Shown here: positions 33,623 to 44,601 of the stretch, in pieces
Layout of the letters: each line of letters opens with the position of its first letter
Position numbering within the stretch: position 1 is the first letter of the stretch
Assembly: GCF_000516985.1 (NCBI RefSeq)
Contig: NW_006917096.1
Span: 1,969,606-2,033,605, forward strand
DNA from: Pestalotiopsis fici W106-1
Taxonomy: Eukaryota; Ascomycota; Sordariomycetes; Amphisphaeriales; Sporocadaceae
Length of the DNA: 64,000 bases
Direction: 5' to 3'
Notes under the pieces: model-generated
Databases searched by the model: none
Told to the model about the DNA's origin: nothing
What the model saw: the letters and a program-made list of their open reading frames with translations, nothing else
Translations under genes and position numbers: made by a program

Positions 33623-35666
33623 ATGTCTGAATTCCTTGGGTATGACGATCTCCCTCCCTCCTCCTGTGCCACAGCTTGCCTAGCTTCAAAGCTACAGCTC
33701 GTCCCCACAAACTGTCCGCCAGGAATATTCAATTCACTTCATTCGCGGTTCAATGGCTGATCCTCGAATCTCGCTAGGTCACGGATATCGCTCATCTCAA
33801 AGAGTGACATCCGCTACTCTGGCGTCCTTCACGAAATCAACTCGGAGGAGTCCACCGTATCGCTCGAGAATGTCAGATCCTTTGGTACCGAGGGCCGCAG
33901 AGGAGGCGACCCCGAGCAAGAGATCCTCCCATCCGATCAAGTTTACGAATACATTGTCTTTCGAGGCAGTGATGTAAAGGATTTGCGCATCGAAGAGGCC
34001 GCGCCGGCCAAGGAGAACAAGCCTCCTGCCGTCCCTGATGATCCCGCCATTGTGGGCGTAAGTCACTCTCCCCAATCCAAAGCCCCTCAGTCGCTTGGTC
34101 TGCTGCGACCTCGCACCTTCCTGTGCTTGACATGACGAAACATTTCGGATGTAAAATTTTCTTTACAGAATTGCGCAAACAAACCCCGTGTTGATATCTT
34201 CCGTTGCCTTCCTTCTGATTCAAGCATACAACCGCCGCATTTATGGGTACTCAATTCGTACAAAGCTGACCTGAACTGCTTGCGACCAGGCTCGAGCTCG
34301 TCCCGTCGGCCCTCCGGGTGCTGCACCTGGCCCGCAGAACCAACCCGGTGGTTTCAACCAGTCACCATTCCAACAGCAACCTCCCTTCTACCCCCCGGGG
34401 CCCGGTGGATCTGGTGGACCATGGGGCGGCCGTGGCGGTCCTGGTCCGGATCCTCGATTTGGCGGTATGCCCTACCCGCCTCCTGGCTGGTTTCCTCCCG
34501 GTCAAGGATTTCCTCCTGGACCTCCCGGTCCTTTCAACCCATACGCATACCCAGGGGCAGGTCCCCATGGACACCCGGGTGCTCCTGGAATGAATGTGGG
34601 AGGCACTCCTCAGCAAGAGAAGCCCAGCCCCATTGGCCCTGGAGCTGCTCCTGGTTCGGATAAGCCACGAACTGGTGCTACTCCTACCAATGCGCCATCT
34701 GCCGAGCCCAAATCAATTGGCCAGCCCCCGAAACCGTCTGCAAATGCGCCTGCCCCGACACCGCCGGTCGATTCGAAGCCCTCCGCAGCTGAGGTGAAGG
34801 CTACTGCCGAGTCCCTGGCTTCTGCTGGACCCGCCAAGGCTCCCCAGCAACCCAGAAACAATGTGCCTACTGGCCCCAAGAATAACCGTGTCCAGCCAGC
34901 CGTTCCCTACCCTAGTGCAATTCTTCAAAGAGGTGCTTCGTCGGGAGCTCAGGGCGTACCTCAAGCAGCAGCAGTTGCTGCTGCAGTCAAGCCTGCAGAA
35001 TCCGCCAGTGGCTCAGCCACTGCCGCTTCCATTAGAGATGCGACACAGCAGGCCAAGGCAGCCGTTGCAGTGGCCATGGCCAAGCTCGACGCTACTAACG
35101 CAGCTTCGGCCGGTCCGTCGGCAAACGGTGGAAATGTCATGGACAATTTGACCAGCAAGGTCAATGAGATGAGAGTCAACGCAACCAGAGGCGGGCCTAA
35201 CCGTGGCCGTGGACGCGGTAACCGACAAGGCGGTACTGCCAAGATTGAGGTTCCCGTCGACGACTTCAATTTCGAGGCATCTAATGCCAAATTCAACAAG
35301 CATGATCTTGTCAAGGAGGCCGTCGCCGGTGGTTCTCCCATGAATGAGGCACCCAGCGGTCCTGCACCCGAGATTGACGAGTCCCCTGCCGATGGAACAC
35401 AGCCTCCTGCTTACAATAAGACAAGATCTTTCTTTGACAACATCTCAAGCGAAGCCAAGGATCGTGCCGAGAGCAGCGGCCCCAAGCCTGGTGGTCGTGA
35501 ATGGCGCGGCGAGGAACAGCGCAAGAACATGGAGACCTTTGGTCAAGGAAGCGTTGACGGTGGCTACCGAGGCGGCTACCGAGGCAGAGGCCGCGGACGA
35601 GGCCGTGGTCGGGGTGGAAGAGGTGGTTTCAGACCTCGTGGCGAGAGTTCGGCTGTTCCTCAATAG
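33623..35666 (+). CDS. scd6: Scd6/Sum2/Lsm14 P-body translation repressor
   Basis: Three exons: 33623-33639, 33778-34057, 34290-35666; introns of 138 and 232 nt; 557 residues. The first exon is only 17 nt (MSEFLG). The N-terminal LSm14 domain occupies residues 1-80: SRISLISKSDIRYSG, LHEINSEESTVSLENVRSFGTEGRR, QVYEYIVFRGSDVKDLRIEE. A Pro/Gly-rich stretch follows, then an FDF-type motif (DFNFEASNAKF) near 424, an FFD motif (TRSFFDNISSEAKD) near 477, and a C-terminal RGG array at about 525-550. The protein binds eIF4G and the helicase Dhh1 and represses translation in P-bodies. All family domains are present in order. Confidence 0.93.
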
Positions 35667-36472
35667 TATGGAGACAACATCCGCGACATTTACGGCACGG
35701 GACAACGACTGCCACAATGGCATTAGGGCGGAATGATGATCGGGCATCATTGTACAGCTTGTAGCATTACGACATCATATGAGGTATCTTTCGAGGGTCA
35801 CAAAAGAACCGGCGTTGGGTGGCTTTTGGTCACAAATAAAATGCTTATGATGCAAAAGCGGACTGAGCATTGGACTCAAAGCATTCGTGGTTTGGTGGTC
35901 ATGGTCTTGGTGGTTATGTCAATATGATTTGGGTGCATAGCGTCGCAGGCCATCTTGAGAGATTGCGGAAACAATACATCACATGAACGCCTGGCAATTA
36001 TTGTTTGCGTAGCCAGATGATAATCAAGTGAATGATTTTGGTGAATGATTTTGGTTTGTGTCTCTACCTCAGTATTATGTTCAGGTTATAGACGACAAGA
36101 TACTGTAAGGGACGAGCAGCACTCTCTACGGTTTGTATATGAATCACTCGGTCCGGCGGCTCACGACATTTCTATTTACCCAGGGAATAAGCGTCTTTTT
36201 CACAGCATGTTGCTCGCCCAAGGGAATCACTTGATCATGCGTGATGCAACTACTACTCAAGCAGATCTGAGTCACAGCATATAGCAAATAAAGATGCCAA
36301 ATTTTCTATAAATTGGAGCAATCCCTCCAGTTCAACAGTCTTTCTTTTCTAATTACACCAGAACACACGAACAACAGAACACAGCAGTACAGAGCAAGAT
36401 CTATCAAGCGAATACTCGGCCACAAAACATCACCCATCTCGTACCAACTACACAAAAACGAAAATACTCACA
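35667..36472. other. Intergenic region with TATA-type promoter
   Basis: 3' flank of scd6 and promoter of the orphan gene. A TATAAA occurs at 36307-36312, 161 nt before the next ATG, followed by CT-rich and then A/C-rich leader DNA. Confidence 0.45.
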
Positions 36473-36991
36473 ATGTCTGATACCAGCAACAACGGCGAGC
36501 TCAAGCACGAGCCAAAGCCAACCACCGTTGAGAGCGTCGATGACCACGAGATCGGCACTGCTCGTGGGAATCACTCGTCTAGTGAAGATGAAGTCCCCAA
36601 CGACTTCTGGCCTCGCTCCCGCGCACCGCAGCCAGAGTCTCCGGTCACGTCACCCCGAACCACTCCGCCCAACTTGGCTTCCTGGGGCGTCGATCCTCAC
36701 CCTGCCGTATGCTCTTCATCGCTTTCCAACAGCGACGACGGTCCCGGATGGGCCGATACCCAGGAGCTCATGGCCCTCGATCTCTATGATCGCCTCGCCG
36801 AGACGACCGAGCAGATGATGGTCATCAAGAGCCACCTGGCCATGTGCCAGAAGCAGCTCCAGGCCCTCGAGGCCATGCTGTCCTCGGAGCAGCGCAGCAG
36901 CAATTCAGGTGGTCATCATGTCGTCCGCCTTGCTCCCGGTTGGCCTTGGTACCAGGCTCCTGTTGTCCAATGGCCAGCTTGGCCTTGGTAA
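36473..36991 (+). CDS. Orphan protein with coiled coil and Trp/Pro C terminus
   Basis: Single exon, 172 residues, in good start context (CACAATG). I do not recognise a family. The first 90 residues are acidic and Ser/Pro-rich and probably disordered, including NDFWPRSRAPQPESPVTSPR. Residues about 100-140 form an amphipathic helix likely to make a coiled coil (DLYDRLAETTEQMMVIKSHL then CQKQLQALEAMLSSEQ). The end is striking: APGWPWYQAPVVQWPAWPW, with two WPW units. There is no signal peptide or membrane segment. The gene has a TATA box, a CT-rich start region and an adenine-rich leader, and codon use like its neighbours, which supports it as real. Confidence 0.65.
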   Translation: MSDTSNNGELKHEPKPTTVESVDDHEIGTARGNHSSSEDEVPNDFWPRSRAPQPESPVTSPRTTPPNLASWGVDPHPAVCSSSLSNSDDGPGWADTQELMALDLYDRLAETTEQMMVIKSHLAMCQKQLQALEAMLSSEQRSSNSGGHHVVRLAPGWPWYQAPVVQWPAWPW

Positions 36992-37816
36992 ATTACCACG
37001 GTATGGGACCGGGACGTTTGAGTCATATGGCTTCAGATTATCATGATTTGCGTTGAAAAGGATGGTGGAGGAGGTCTGCATTTAGAATCAAGTTTAGCAT
37101 GCATATGGCTGGTACTCAGTCGGTAACCGTGTCATAACAAAGATCATTACATGGGAAATTTCGAGTTTGGGCCTTCCGAGCCATCTTAGCAAAAAGGCCT
37201 GATGCACCTGTGATTTGTATATTTGTAGTAACTGTACATTCTGTCTTTTGTCATTGTAGTATGGCCACTCCTTGAATTGCACAACCCTGTAGGCCAATAC
37301 TCGTTGCTCGATGCTCTTGTTTCTTACCAGATTAGATCGGAAGGCTTTAGACTGGCTAGTGATGCAATCATTATTCAACCGTAACATACTGACTTTTGAT
37401 ATCTTGCCAGGAGCCGAGAAAGAGTATCGCATGATGCCGTGGTCATGATCCAACTACTCTATATGTAAGTCAAATACTGCTGTGGTAATCTCCAGTTCAG
37501 GTCTGATTCAGCCAGTCTATAAAGCACTGGAAAAGCCACCGATCCCTTGGCTCACTCCTGCCATGAAACTAAACTCCTGGCACAAAATATTGAAAATCAG
37601 TAGAAATGAGTGGTTCTGTAGCGGCTCTTCAAATCTACTTCGTGTGATTTGTTTTCCGGCGTTTGGGATTTCTCGTTCAAGTCCTGGTTTTGAGCCTGCT
37701 CCTCGTAATTATTGCTCCGATCTGCTGCAAATTTCTCTAGTAGCGAGTAGTGAGACATTCCAGTCTGCTGTTGCTATTGGTGTGTCTGTGCTGGCGGCCG
37801 CGGTATTTGGTATCGA
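36992..37816. other. Intergenic region up to the first assembly gap
   Basis: No supportable gene. A plus frame from 37482 runs into the gap and ends with a hydrophobic stretch (FQSAVAIGVSVLAAAVFGI), but its earlier part has no coding character. Confidence 0.4.
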
Positions 37817-37916
37817 NNNNNNNNNNNNNNNNNNNNNNNNNNNNNNNNNNNNNNNNNNNNNNNNNNNNNNNNNNNNNNNNNNNNNNNNNNNNNNNNNNNN
37901 NNNNNNNNNNNNNNNN
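37817..37916. other. Assembly gap (100 N)
   Basis: Exactly 100 N, a conventional size for a gap of unknown length. The sequence beyond it need not be directly adjacent to that before it. Confidence 0.99.
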
Positions 37917-38045
37917 GCTGGTTTGTCCACTGTACGGTGGAGGTACATGGTACACAATTATGGGTAAATAATCCAAGATCATTGGCGGACACCATAGCAG
38001 AACGGCTATAATCTTTCAACATCCTCTTCGAATCAAGGCACTGAC

Positions 38046-38120
38046 GGTTTCCAATCCCCGCGGCTTCGTTTCCTGTTGCTTTGTTTCCTGTGGCCTCGTT
38101 GCCTACGGCTTCGTTTCCTG
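38046..38120. repeat. 15-bp tandem repeat over the end of the C2H2-Clr5 gene
   Basis: On the minus strand, about four to five head-to-tail copies of CAGGAAACGAAGCCG. In the frame of the neighbouring gene the copies read QETKP, then a stop plus ATRP, then QETKQ, then QETKP. The repeat straddles the stop codon at 38103-38105. Confidence 0.85.
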
Positions 38121-40199
38121 CGACATCGTGTAGCGCGGCTTATACTTCGTCAGACCCCATTCATCGAGTTTTTGTCTGTAGGCACGGACTCTTTTTCCTC
38201 TTTGTGTTAGCAGTCTATTAAGGAAATCTCTCTCGGGGAGGAGGGGCTTCTCACGATGCGACGAATCCATCTTCTCTCTCCATAATTTCGCGAACCGTTT
38301 TCAGTGTGTGCTTTGCGTATAGCTCCCTGATTTTAGTCTCGTAGGTTTCCCACGCTCTTCTTTCCGGCTCTTGAGGTTGTGACTGTGGGTTTTCACTGGG
38401 ACTTGCTATAGCGTCTGATAGAGCAGATGGACCCGGATCCAGAATAGGCTGTGAGGTTGTCGCTTGAGTTTGTAATAAATCTTCCCAAGGGCTGTTACGA
38501 AATTCGATTGTGTGCGGCCCATCTCGTGTGACAACATCCAAGGATGGAGATTCAGGCTCAAGCAACCAATCGAAGGAAGACGGGCCGTCATTATCGCTTG
38601 CAAAATTCTTGATTGTGCTGCGAGTCTGTTGTGAATTATCTTCATCGTCGGGCACGGCGTCATCATTCTCCAAGTAGAGTGGGGGAAGAGATTTTAAAGC
38701 CAGTGATCTCAGATGACCCATGATGTGTCTAATCATGTTGCCTTGAGTTACGCTGTCATGTTTCTCGGAGATTCCGCAGAGAGGACAAATCTCAAATAGT
38801 TGCCTATCAGACTGAATTCCCCTCTCCGCAAGAAGGTCTATTTGCGAGTCGTTATAGTTCTTCGTGTGGTCGTCTTTCATATGAAGTAAGAATTTTTCGA
38901 ATGTTCCAAATTTCCGCAAGCCATGAGACTTGGCTTTGCAATGCCAACGTTCGGTGTGTCTATATTACAGTATTAATTTGAGGAAGCGACGAACAAACAG
39001 ACAACGAAAAATATAGTTTTCGGCAAATATAAATGTGTAGCTCTTCCTTACTTGTGCATATGCTGTAACCAGTCCTTTCTATGACTGTAAAGAACTTGTG
39101 GCTCATCGCAATGGTCAAATAGACAAACCAGTGGGTCGAGGTCGGCCAAGACGTGCTTCCTTGAAATAAATTCTTGAGCTAGCCTTATCAAATTTTGACG
39201 TGATAACTTACTTCCATCTTGTCTCGTTTTGAAATTCATGGCCTGGAAGGACGTAAAGGCAGTACGGGCAGGTCACCTCGACAGAGGGGTCTTCTGGAGT
39301 CGGTGGGGGCGATGGGAAGACCCAATCCTGCGAAGCACCAACACTTATGTATGAGGCGCTTGAGACGGCTGATGGGCTGTATGCTCTTCGAAAATTGTCT
39401 GTATTCAATGTGGTAGCACTCTTCGAAATTGAATGAACATGGCTTGTTGCTCTTGTCGGATCCGTTGGCGTCTGTTGAGGCTCGATTGATGTTGTTGCGT
39501 AGCGAGCGCGTCGATACAGGATCCTTCTGCGACGTAGGACCATGGTCGACGCGAGTCTTTCACGAATTATTGAGTTACTGTGAGGAAAGCGATCCCGAAT
39601 ATTGCGGTCAAGAAAGCCCTGGAGAACATTCTCCAAATCATTACCTTCCTGATCTCTGATACGAAATGATGATGCAGCGATTTCATTTTGTGTTTGTCTA
39701 CTCGCTTTTCGAATCACGTTGGAGACTTCGTGGAATAGCCCAACTTGAGATGCGAGAGCCGTTGTCAGTCTCTCAAAGTCGGCGTGTACTTGCATTGACG
39801 AAACTTGGAGATTGTGGTATTGTGTATCAGGCAAGGTTGAGATAAAGGTTACACCTATTTAATTTTAGTCATGATGTTAAGCCAGTCTTCTGAAGACCAA
39901 CTGGAGTAGAAATTTGACACACATTCTGATATCCGACCTTTCAAGACTTCCAACATGCCTAGCATCAATCTCTGAACGTCATCTGCTTCGCGAAGACGAT
40001 AATCCAAACTGAATCTCCAAGCAGCGAACACGGCCATATTTGATGTCCAAATCGAGAATCGCGCCATTTGATCCTCAGTATATGAGTATTGACGGACACC
40101 AAGCATCGGATGAGAAGCACTCTGGAGGCATCGCTCAAAGGCTATATGACAGGCCCTGGCACCTGCGGATATAGGAGCAGCCTTTTCATCTTTCAACAT
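38103..40199 (-). CDS. C2H2-finger protein with C-terminal Clr5 domain
   Basis: Five exons on the minus strand: 39923-40199, 39212-39854, 39052-39159, 38255-38959, 38103-38199; 609 residues. The N-terminal helical region (ARACHIAFERCL, YTEDQMARFSIWTSNMAVFAAW, FSLDYRLREADDVQ) is typical of a fungal C2H2 family. Finger-like segments follow: CPYC near 288, VCLFDHC with HMHKH at 318-342, WHC with HMKDDH at 350-374, and CPLC with RHIMGH at 401-425. The last intron (GTGAGA donor, GCTAAC branch) completes a Clr5 domain: WETYETKIRELYAKHTLKTV then EDGFVAS, and after splicing RVRAYRQKLDEWGLTKYKP. The start is set at ATG 40199, although the frame is open further upstream (HFVQFLLQGQFFLRPELY). The junction between exons 1 and 2 (donor GTGTGT) is the least certain. 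The final stop TAG lies inside a repeat where other copies have CAG. It is transcribed divergently from the DUF7580-hydrolase gene. Function is unknown; Clr5 is associated with heterochromatin-independent silencing in fission yeast. Confidence 0.78.
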
Positions 40200-40652
40200 T
40201 TCAGACGCTGTATAGAGTTCTGGACGTAAGAAGAATTGTCCTTGGAGTAAGAACTGTACGAAATGCTTCGTGGCATCACCGGAATATAAAATTGACTATG
40301 TTCTGCAGCCTTACTTGTAACCCCGCTTTGAATGCCCGGCCCAGAGGTGTCGCCGAGACTGAGAACACAGCCGCAGCATAGGACTTCGCTGAGCTCGCTT
40401 ATTCATATTGGCTCATTGGGCTGCATCAGTGCCACACGCATATTGGTTTTGCACCCTGGAGTGAGGGGCGACAAGTTCAAAATGCACCTAACCTAGTCAC
40501 ATATACAGTTATTCAACTCAACGAACACCAAGATCAAACGTCAGAGATGTACCAGACTCCTGACGAAGAACAACTTGTGGATACTTACTGGCGTGCAGCT
40601 TCCTTCAACTTTTGTCCGCTGATCTTTTGACAGAGCTCTTTGGGGATACGAC
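40200..40652. promoter_or_regulatory. Shared divergent promoter of the C2H2-Clr5 and DUF7580-hydrolase genes
   Basis: 453 bp separate the two start codons, which point away from each other, so the promoters must overlap or abut. Open frame continues upstream of ATG 40199 for some distance, and a short ATG-led frame with a GTAAGT donor lies at 40654 down to about 40589 on the minus strand. The 5' end of the minus gene may therefore be longer than annotated. Confidence 0.6.
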
Positions 40653-43600
40653 ATGGCGGCGAAGTCTGAGGTAAATGCTCCTCGACTTCTCTCAGCCTTA
40701 CTCGCCGCACTAGATGACTTCCGGCAAGTCGCCGACTTTCTTGTTCAGCATGAATCATCCGATCTAGATATCAAATCCTTTTATTGTACACTCTTTGTAC
40801 GATGCTTAAGATTTCGACAATTACTTGACGGGAAGACGCATTCAGGCTTAATCCAGAGTTTCGTGTGTGATGCTTTGGACCGATTAGATTCATTGATCAT
40901 CGACCCCTATGTAGCTCACGCTTCACAAGATGACCAAAGATGGACATTTCCCGGCTTGCAAAAATTGCACACCCTACTCGCCATGGGATTCAACGATCCT
41001 CAAGCCAAGCGTAATGCTCTACGTGACTGCATTGCTTTCGGGGACCAAGAGAACCAACTTGCTCTTCTTCAGCTGCTAGCCAACGGTTGTACAGCGGTAC
41101 TATCAAAGACAGATACCGAAATCTTTGAATCTGAATTTGCACCAAGAAAGATAAGGCAGAAACCACCTGAAGATGTTCGGTCGGCCGCAGGCTCGCTCTT
41201 CCAGGTGCTCGAGGCCACACGCCGGTGTACTTGTGAGCCTATACACAAGTACATCGTGCAACTATCATTGGGAACACACAGGGAACCAGTGACTAGCTGC
41301 GACTTTGACCTTTACTTTGGACTGGAACAAACTTGGCAAGAAGCTCGAGTACAAACTGGTGCGCCAATGCATTCAGCGGTCCCTCGGCATCAGACAACAG
41401 GAGAGAATAGTGGCAGATCCATAAGGCGCCGAGACCAGAGACGCCGCGTCCATCAATTATGCAAAGACATCCTCAATACAAAAAGACGATTCCCGGACTA
41501 TCGACTGAAGTTTTGTCTGGAGGAAGACTGTCTCTGGAAACTGCAATCAGAAGAGAGTGATTTAGTGAACGACAAATCAAAGGCTCCAGTGTCTCTCACA
41601 CAGTTACTGACCGACGGCGTAACCTTGCTCAACGAGAGAATCAAACGTATTTTGAGCGTTATGCTCGGTTACGCTGTCCTTCATCTTCACAAAACATCAT
41701 GGCTTTCACCAACGTGGGGCTCAGATAACGTCATGTTTTTCAGATCAGTTGATGGCCTTCCCATGCGCCCCTATATCAGAACACCACTGGGTGACGATGA
41801 GGCTACAGGTCAGTCCTCATCAGAAAGGGCGAATGATGGAGATGAAGAGGAATTCGACCCAGACGACCTCTTATTGCCTCCATATCCTTACCTGATTGGA
41901 CTTGCTATAGTCCTGATGGAAGTACATAAAGCTACACCATTTAGGATCCTCTCAGAGACTTGCAATGTGTCGGCTAGTGACGAAGACGATCTCGCTGCAC
42001 GATTCATCAATGCAAGGGATGTCTTCAGGCGATGCAATCACGAGTTCACAGACAAGACGAGAATGGCTATTGAAGCTTGCCTCGATCCGAACATTGGCGT
42101 TGACGATGCCGGCCAAGACATAAATGATACCGATCTACATAATGTCATATACCGACGTATTCTTCATCGATTGGAAGATGAACTAGAACAAGGTTTCCGT
42201 GAAGTTTTGGTTGAGCAGCTTGATTCTTTGATCCAAGATCTAGATCTTGCTAATGGAGGCCGGCCCATGCTTGGCATGAAAAAACGAAGCATGGCCCTTT
42301 CAGGGGGTATGAATACTCTCAAAAGACCCCTTGGCGATGACAGTGCCAACCGCCGAGTAAGATTTCAGATTGCAACAAGCACTGTGATTGCTAGGACGTC
42401 ACATGATACACATGCGACGCCGATCAAAATCAACACTTCGAACGATCAAAGGGAATCGTTGGGAAAGCAAATCGAAAGTACAACAAGGTCCACTGCGTGG
42501 AAACATGCGTAAGCAAGTCTCTTTTATCTCCAATACATTGTACTAATTGTACGAGCAGTTCCACTGAGGCTATTCAAAAATTTCTCCGTCCAACTATGCC
42601 CAGGAAATTGCCAGATGATAGGCCGGATACACTCCGCGTCATGAACATACCCGAAGATATTTCCAAGTTGCAATTGCGTGAAACCCTTGAGCAATATTTT
42701 GCATGGAACTGCAAGATCCACAGTCTAGCCAGGGCTTCTCGAGATGCGCGTTGGAAGAAACACGCCACCGTAACTTTTCCTGGAATGTCCAATCTCACGC
42801 TGGTTGAAACTATCCACAAGTTGCAACATCAGGTTGTTAACAACAACTTTGAGTTTGATAGGAGCTTCCTAGGGCTCACACCATTATACGATTCGGGCGA
42901 ATCAGCCACTTTGGAGTAAGTTTAAATTCATGACCAGCTTCTTGATAATCGCCGGGACCATTGCTGACTATCATGAAGTATCATCGCAATTGAAGGTTTA
43001 GGTACCAATGCCTTTGGAACATTCAGGGCTCCTCAAGGTGATCTAATGTGGCTGCGGGATTTTCTACCGCAAAGCTTCCCGTCTTGCCGAATATTACTGT
43101 ACGGCTACGATTCAAAAGTACCAGACTCAATGTCAAATCAATCTGTACCAGAGATTGCAAGTACTTGCAAAAGCTTCGTCACAAACTTTCGTAGAATGAC
43201 AAAGGTGAATATCCGCAATCAGTTCCGCAGACATGCTTGGCTATTACTAACAAGCCTGCTTAGACTGATGAACGGCCTATCATATGGCTAGGACAATCGA
43301 TGGGCGGGTTGATCATTCAAGAAGTGCGTCTTCTGAGTATAAGTTCTATCAATAAAGCTAATCGATTCTAGGTCTTGGTGCAAGCGCACAAACACAGGTC
43401 GCACGGCTCTTCTGGCAATCTTTCGGATCAGACTATCGGTTTCCTGGGCTATGGCGTACCTATGAATGGTCTTCGAAACGAGTCACTTCTAAACGCGGTC
43501 AGAAAACAGCCAAATTTTGAGATGATTAGGAGTATTTGTCTTGATGAAGGCGACAGACCTTCGCGCTACCTGGAAGATCTGGCCACTCGTTTCGCACTCT

Positions 43601-43903
43601 GCAACGAAAGGTTGAGTGTACACCATTTCTATGAGACGAACCCATCGCCGGACATTTGGGTGAGTTCTTCTGCTCCTGCCTCGATTAGAGAACAGCTCTC
43701 TCATCTGAATTCACTAGAAACCAGAAGCTACACCTCAATGAAGGGTTGATGATCAGGGAGTCATTGGTCGTGAGAACAGGTACTGGGTGCCCCGAAATCA
43801 CTCAGAGTTGGTGAAAGTGCCCAACAAAACGGATTTTGTGTACACTACCACTGTGCAGATCATCTCTCTCCTCCTGGACAGTCAGCTTCCAGGCTCATAC
43901 TAG
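40653..43903 (+). CDS. DUF7580 / RRM-like / SesB-type serine hydrolase fusion protein
   Basis: Six exons: 40653-42508, 42559-42915, 42979-43204, 43264-43323, 43372-43659, 43757-43903; all in phase, 977 residues. Residues about 300-525 form a DUF7580 region: LLTDGVTLLNERIKR, LGYAVLHLHKTSWLSP then WGSDNVMFF, PYPYLIGLAIVLMEV, YRRILHRLEDELEQGF. The 50-nt intron 1 (GTAAGC donor, TACTAAT branch) removes an apparent stop and joins this to a beta-alpha-beta module at 635-700 (DTLRVMNIPEDISKLQLRET, KKHATVTFPG). An alpha/beta hydrolase follows from 738: IIAIEGLGTNAFGTF, DLMWLRDFLP, ILLYGYDS, nucleophile Ser825 in WLGQSMGGLII, GFLGYGVPM, and probable His944 in YWVPRNHSELVKV. This is the SesB-like esterase type that usually sits at the N terminus of fungal NLRs. 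No NACHT, NB-ARC or repeat domain follows; the stop comes directly after the hydrolase. The N-terminal 300 residues are helical and lack a clear HeLo signature. Splice choice before the last exon is inferred from the family C terminus. No signal peptide, so probably cytosolic. Confidence 0.85.
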
Positions 43904-44601
43904 CAGATAATGGAGATTAGTATCAAACCCTGCCGCTTCTTACCACCTCCTGAGAAGGCGATTTGCTTTTGAAAAGACCGAAGTATATACATGAACCATC
44001 TACGGTCCGTTTATGTAGCACGAAACTTGCGATATTCGCGTAGGATATTCGGTGTAATTCATTTTTATCATCTCGAAATTGTGCCGTGATGCTTTCTGGA
44101 ATCATTATCTTCAAAAGCAGGGGAAAGAAATCATCGGAAAGTAGCAGAAGCTACTTTGTACAGGAATGGTCGAATTGTTGAGCCTGTGCTTCGTGTTTAT
44201 AGCGCATCTGTTGCCTACAGTCTTCTGTGAAACAAACCTGAATGACAACATTTTATATACGCTTGGAAATATTTGAGCAATATGAAAAGTATAGAAGAAG
44301 AGCGAAGAAAGTAGTGTCTTAGATTGGCCCGCTATAGCTATAAACTGTCCATATTCCACACTAAGTTTAGGCCATTTAGCAATTTTGCCGATGACACACA
44401 CGCCGTTTACATCATTCCTGCCCCACCATTGAATTCCTCATCCCACCAAGGTGTCCAGCGAGGTACAATTGCTTTTTCCCTCGTCAATCTCCCAGCAAGA
44501 TCTTCGCAGTGTGCGTACTTGAACTTTAGGCGCACCCGGGTTACTGTAGCTACTTCTTATGAATTCTTGAAGTACCTTGAACCGTCGCGACAAATATAAT
44601 C
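43904..44601. other. Intergenic region
   Basis: 3' flank of the hydrolase gene and promoter of rqc1. A minus frame at 43923-44114 reads SITAQFRDDKNELHRISYANIASF in pieces that look protein-like, but no start, splice partner or family is apparent. It could be a gene remnant. Confidence 0.4.

Noticed and set aside
42497..42919. Hydrolase region as a separate gene starting at 42497
   Set aside because: That ATG lies inside exon 1 in another frame; a good 50-nt intron joins the regions in phase, so one gene is the simpler reading, although transcript proof is lacking.
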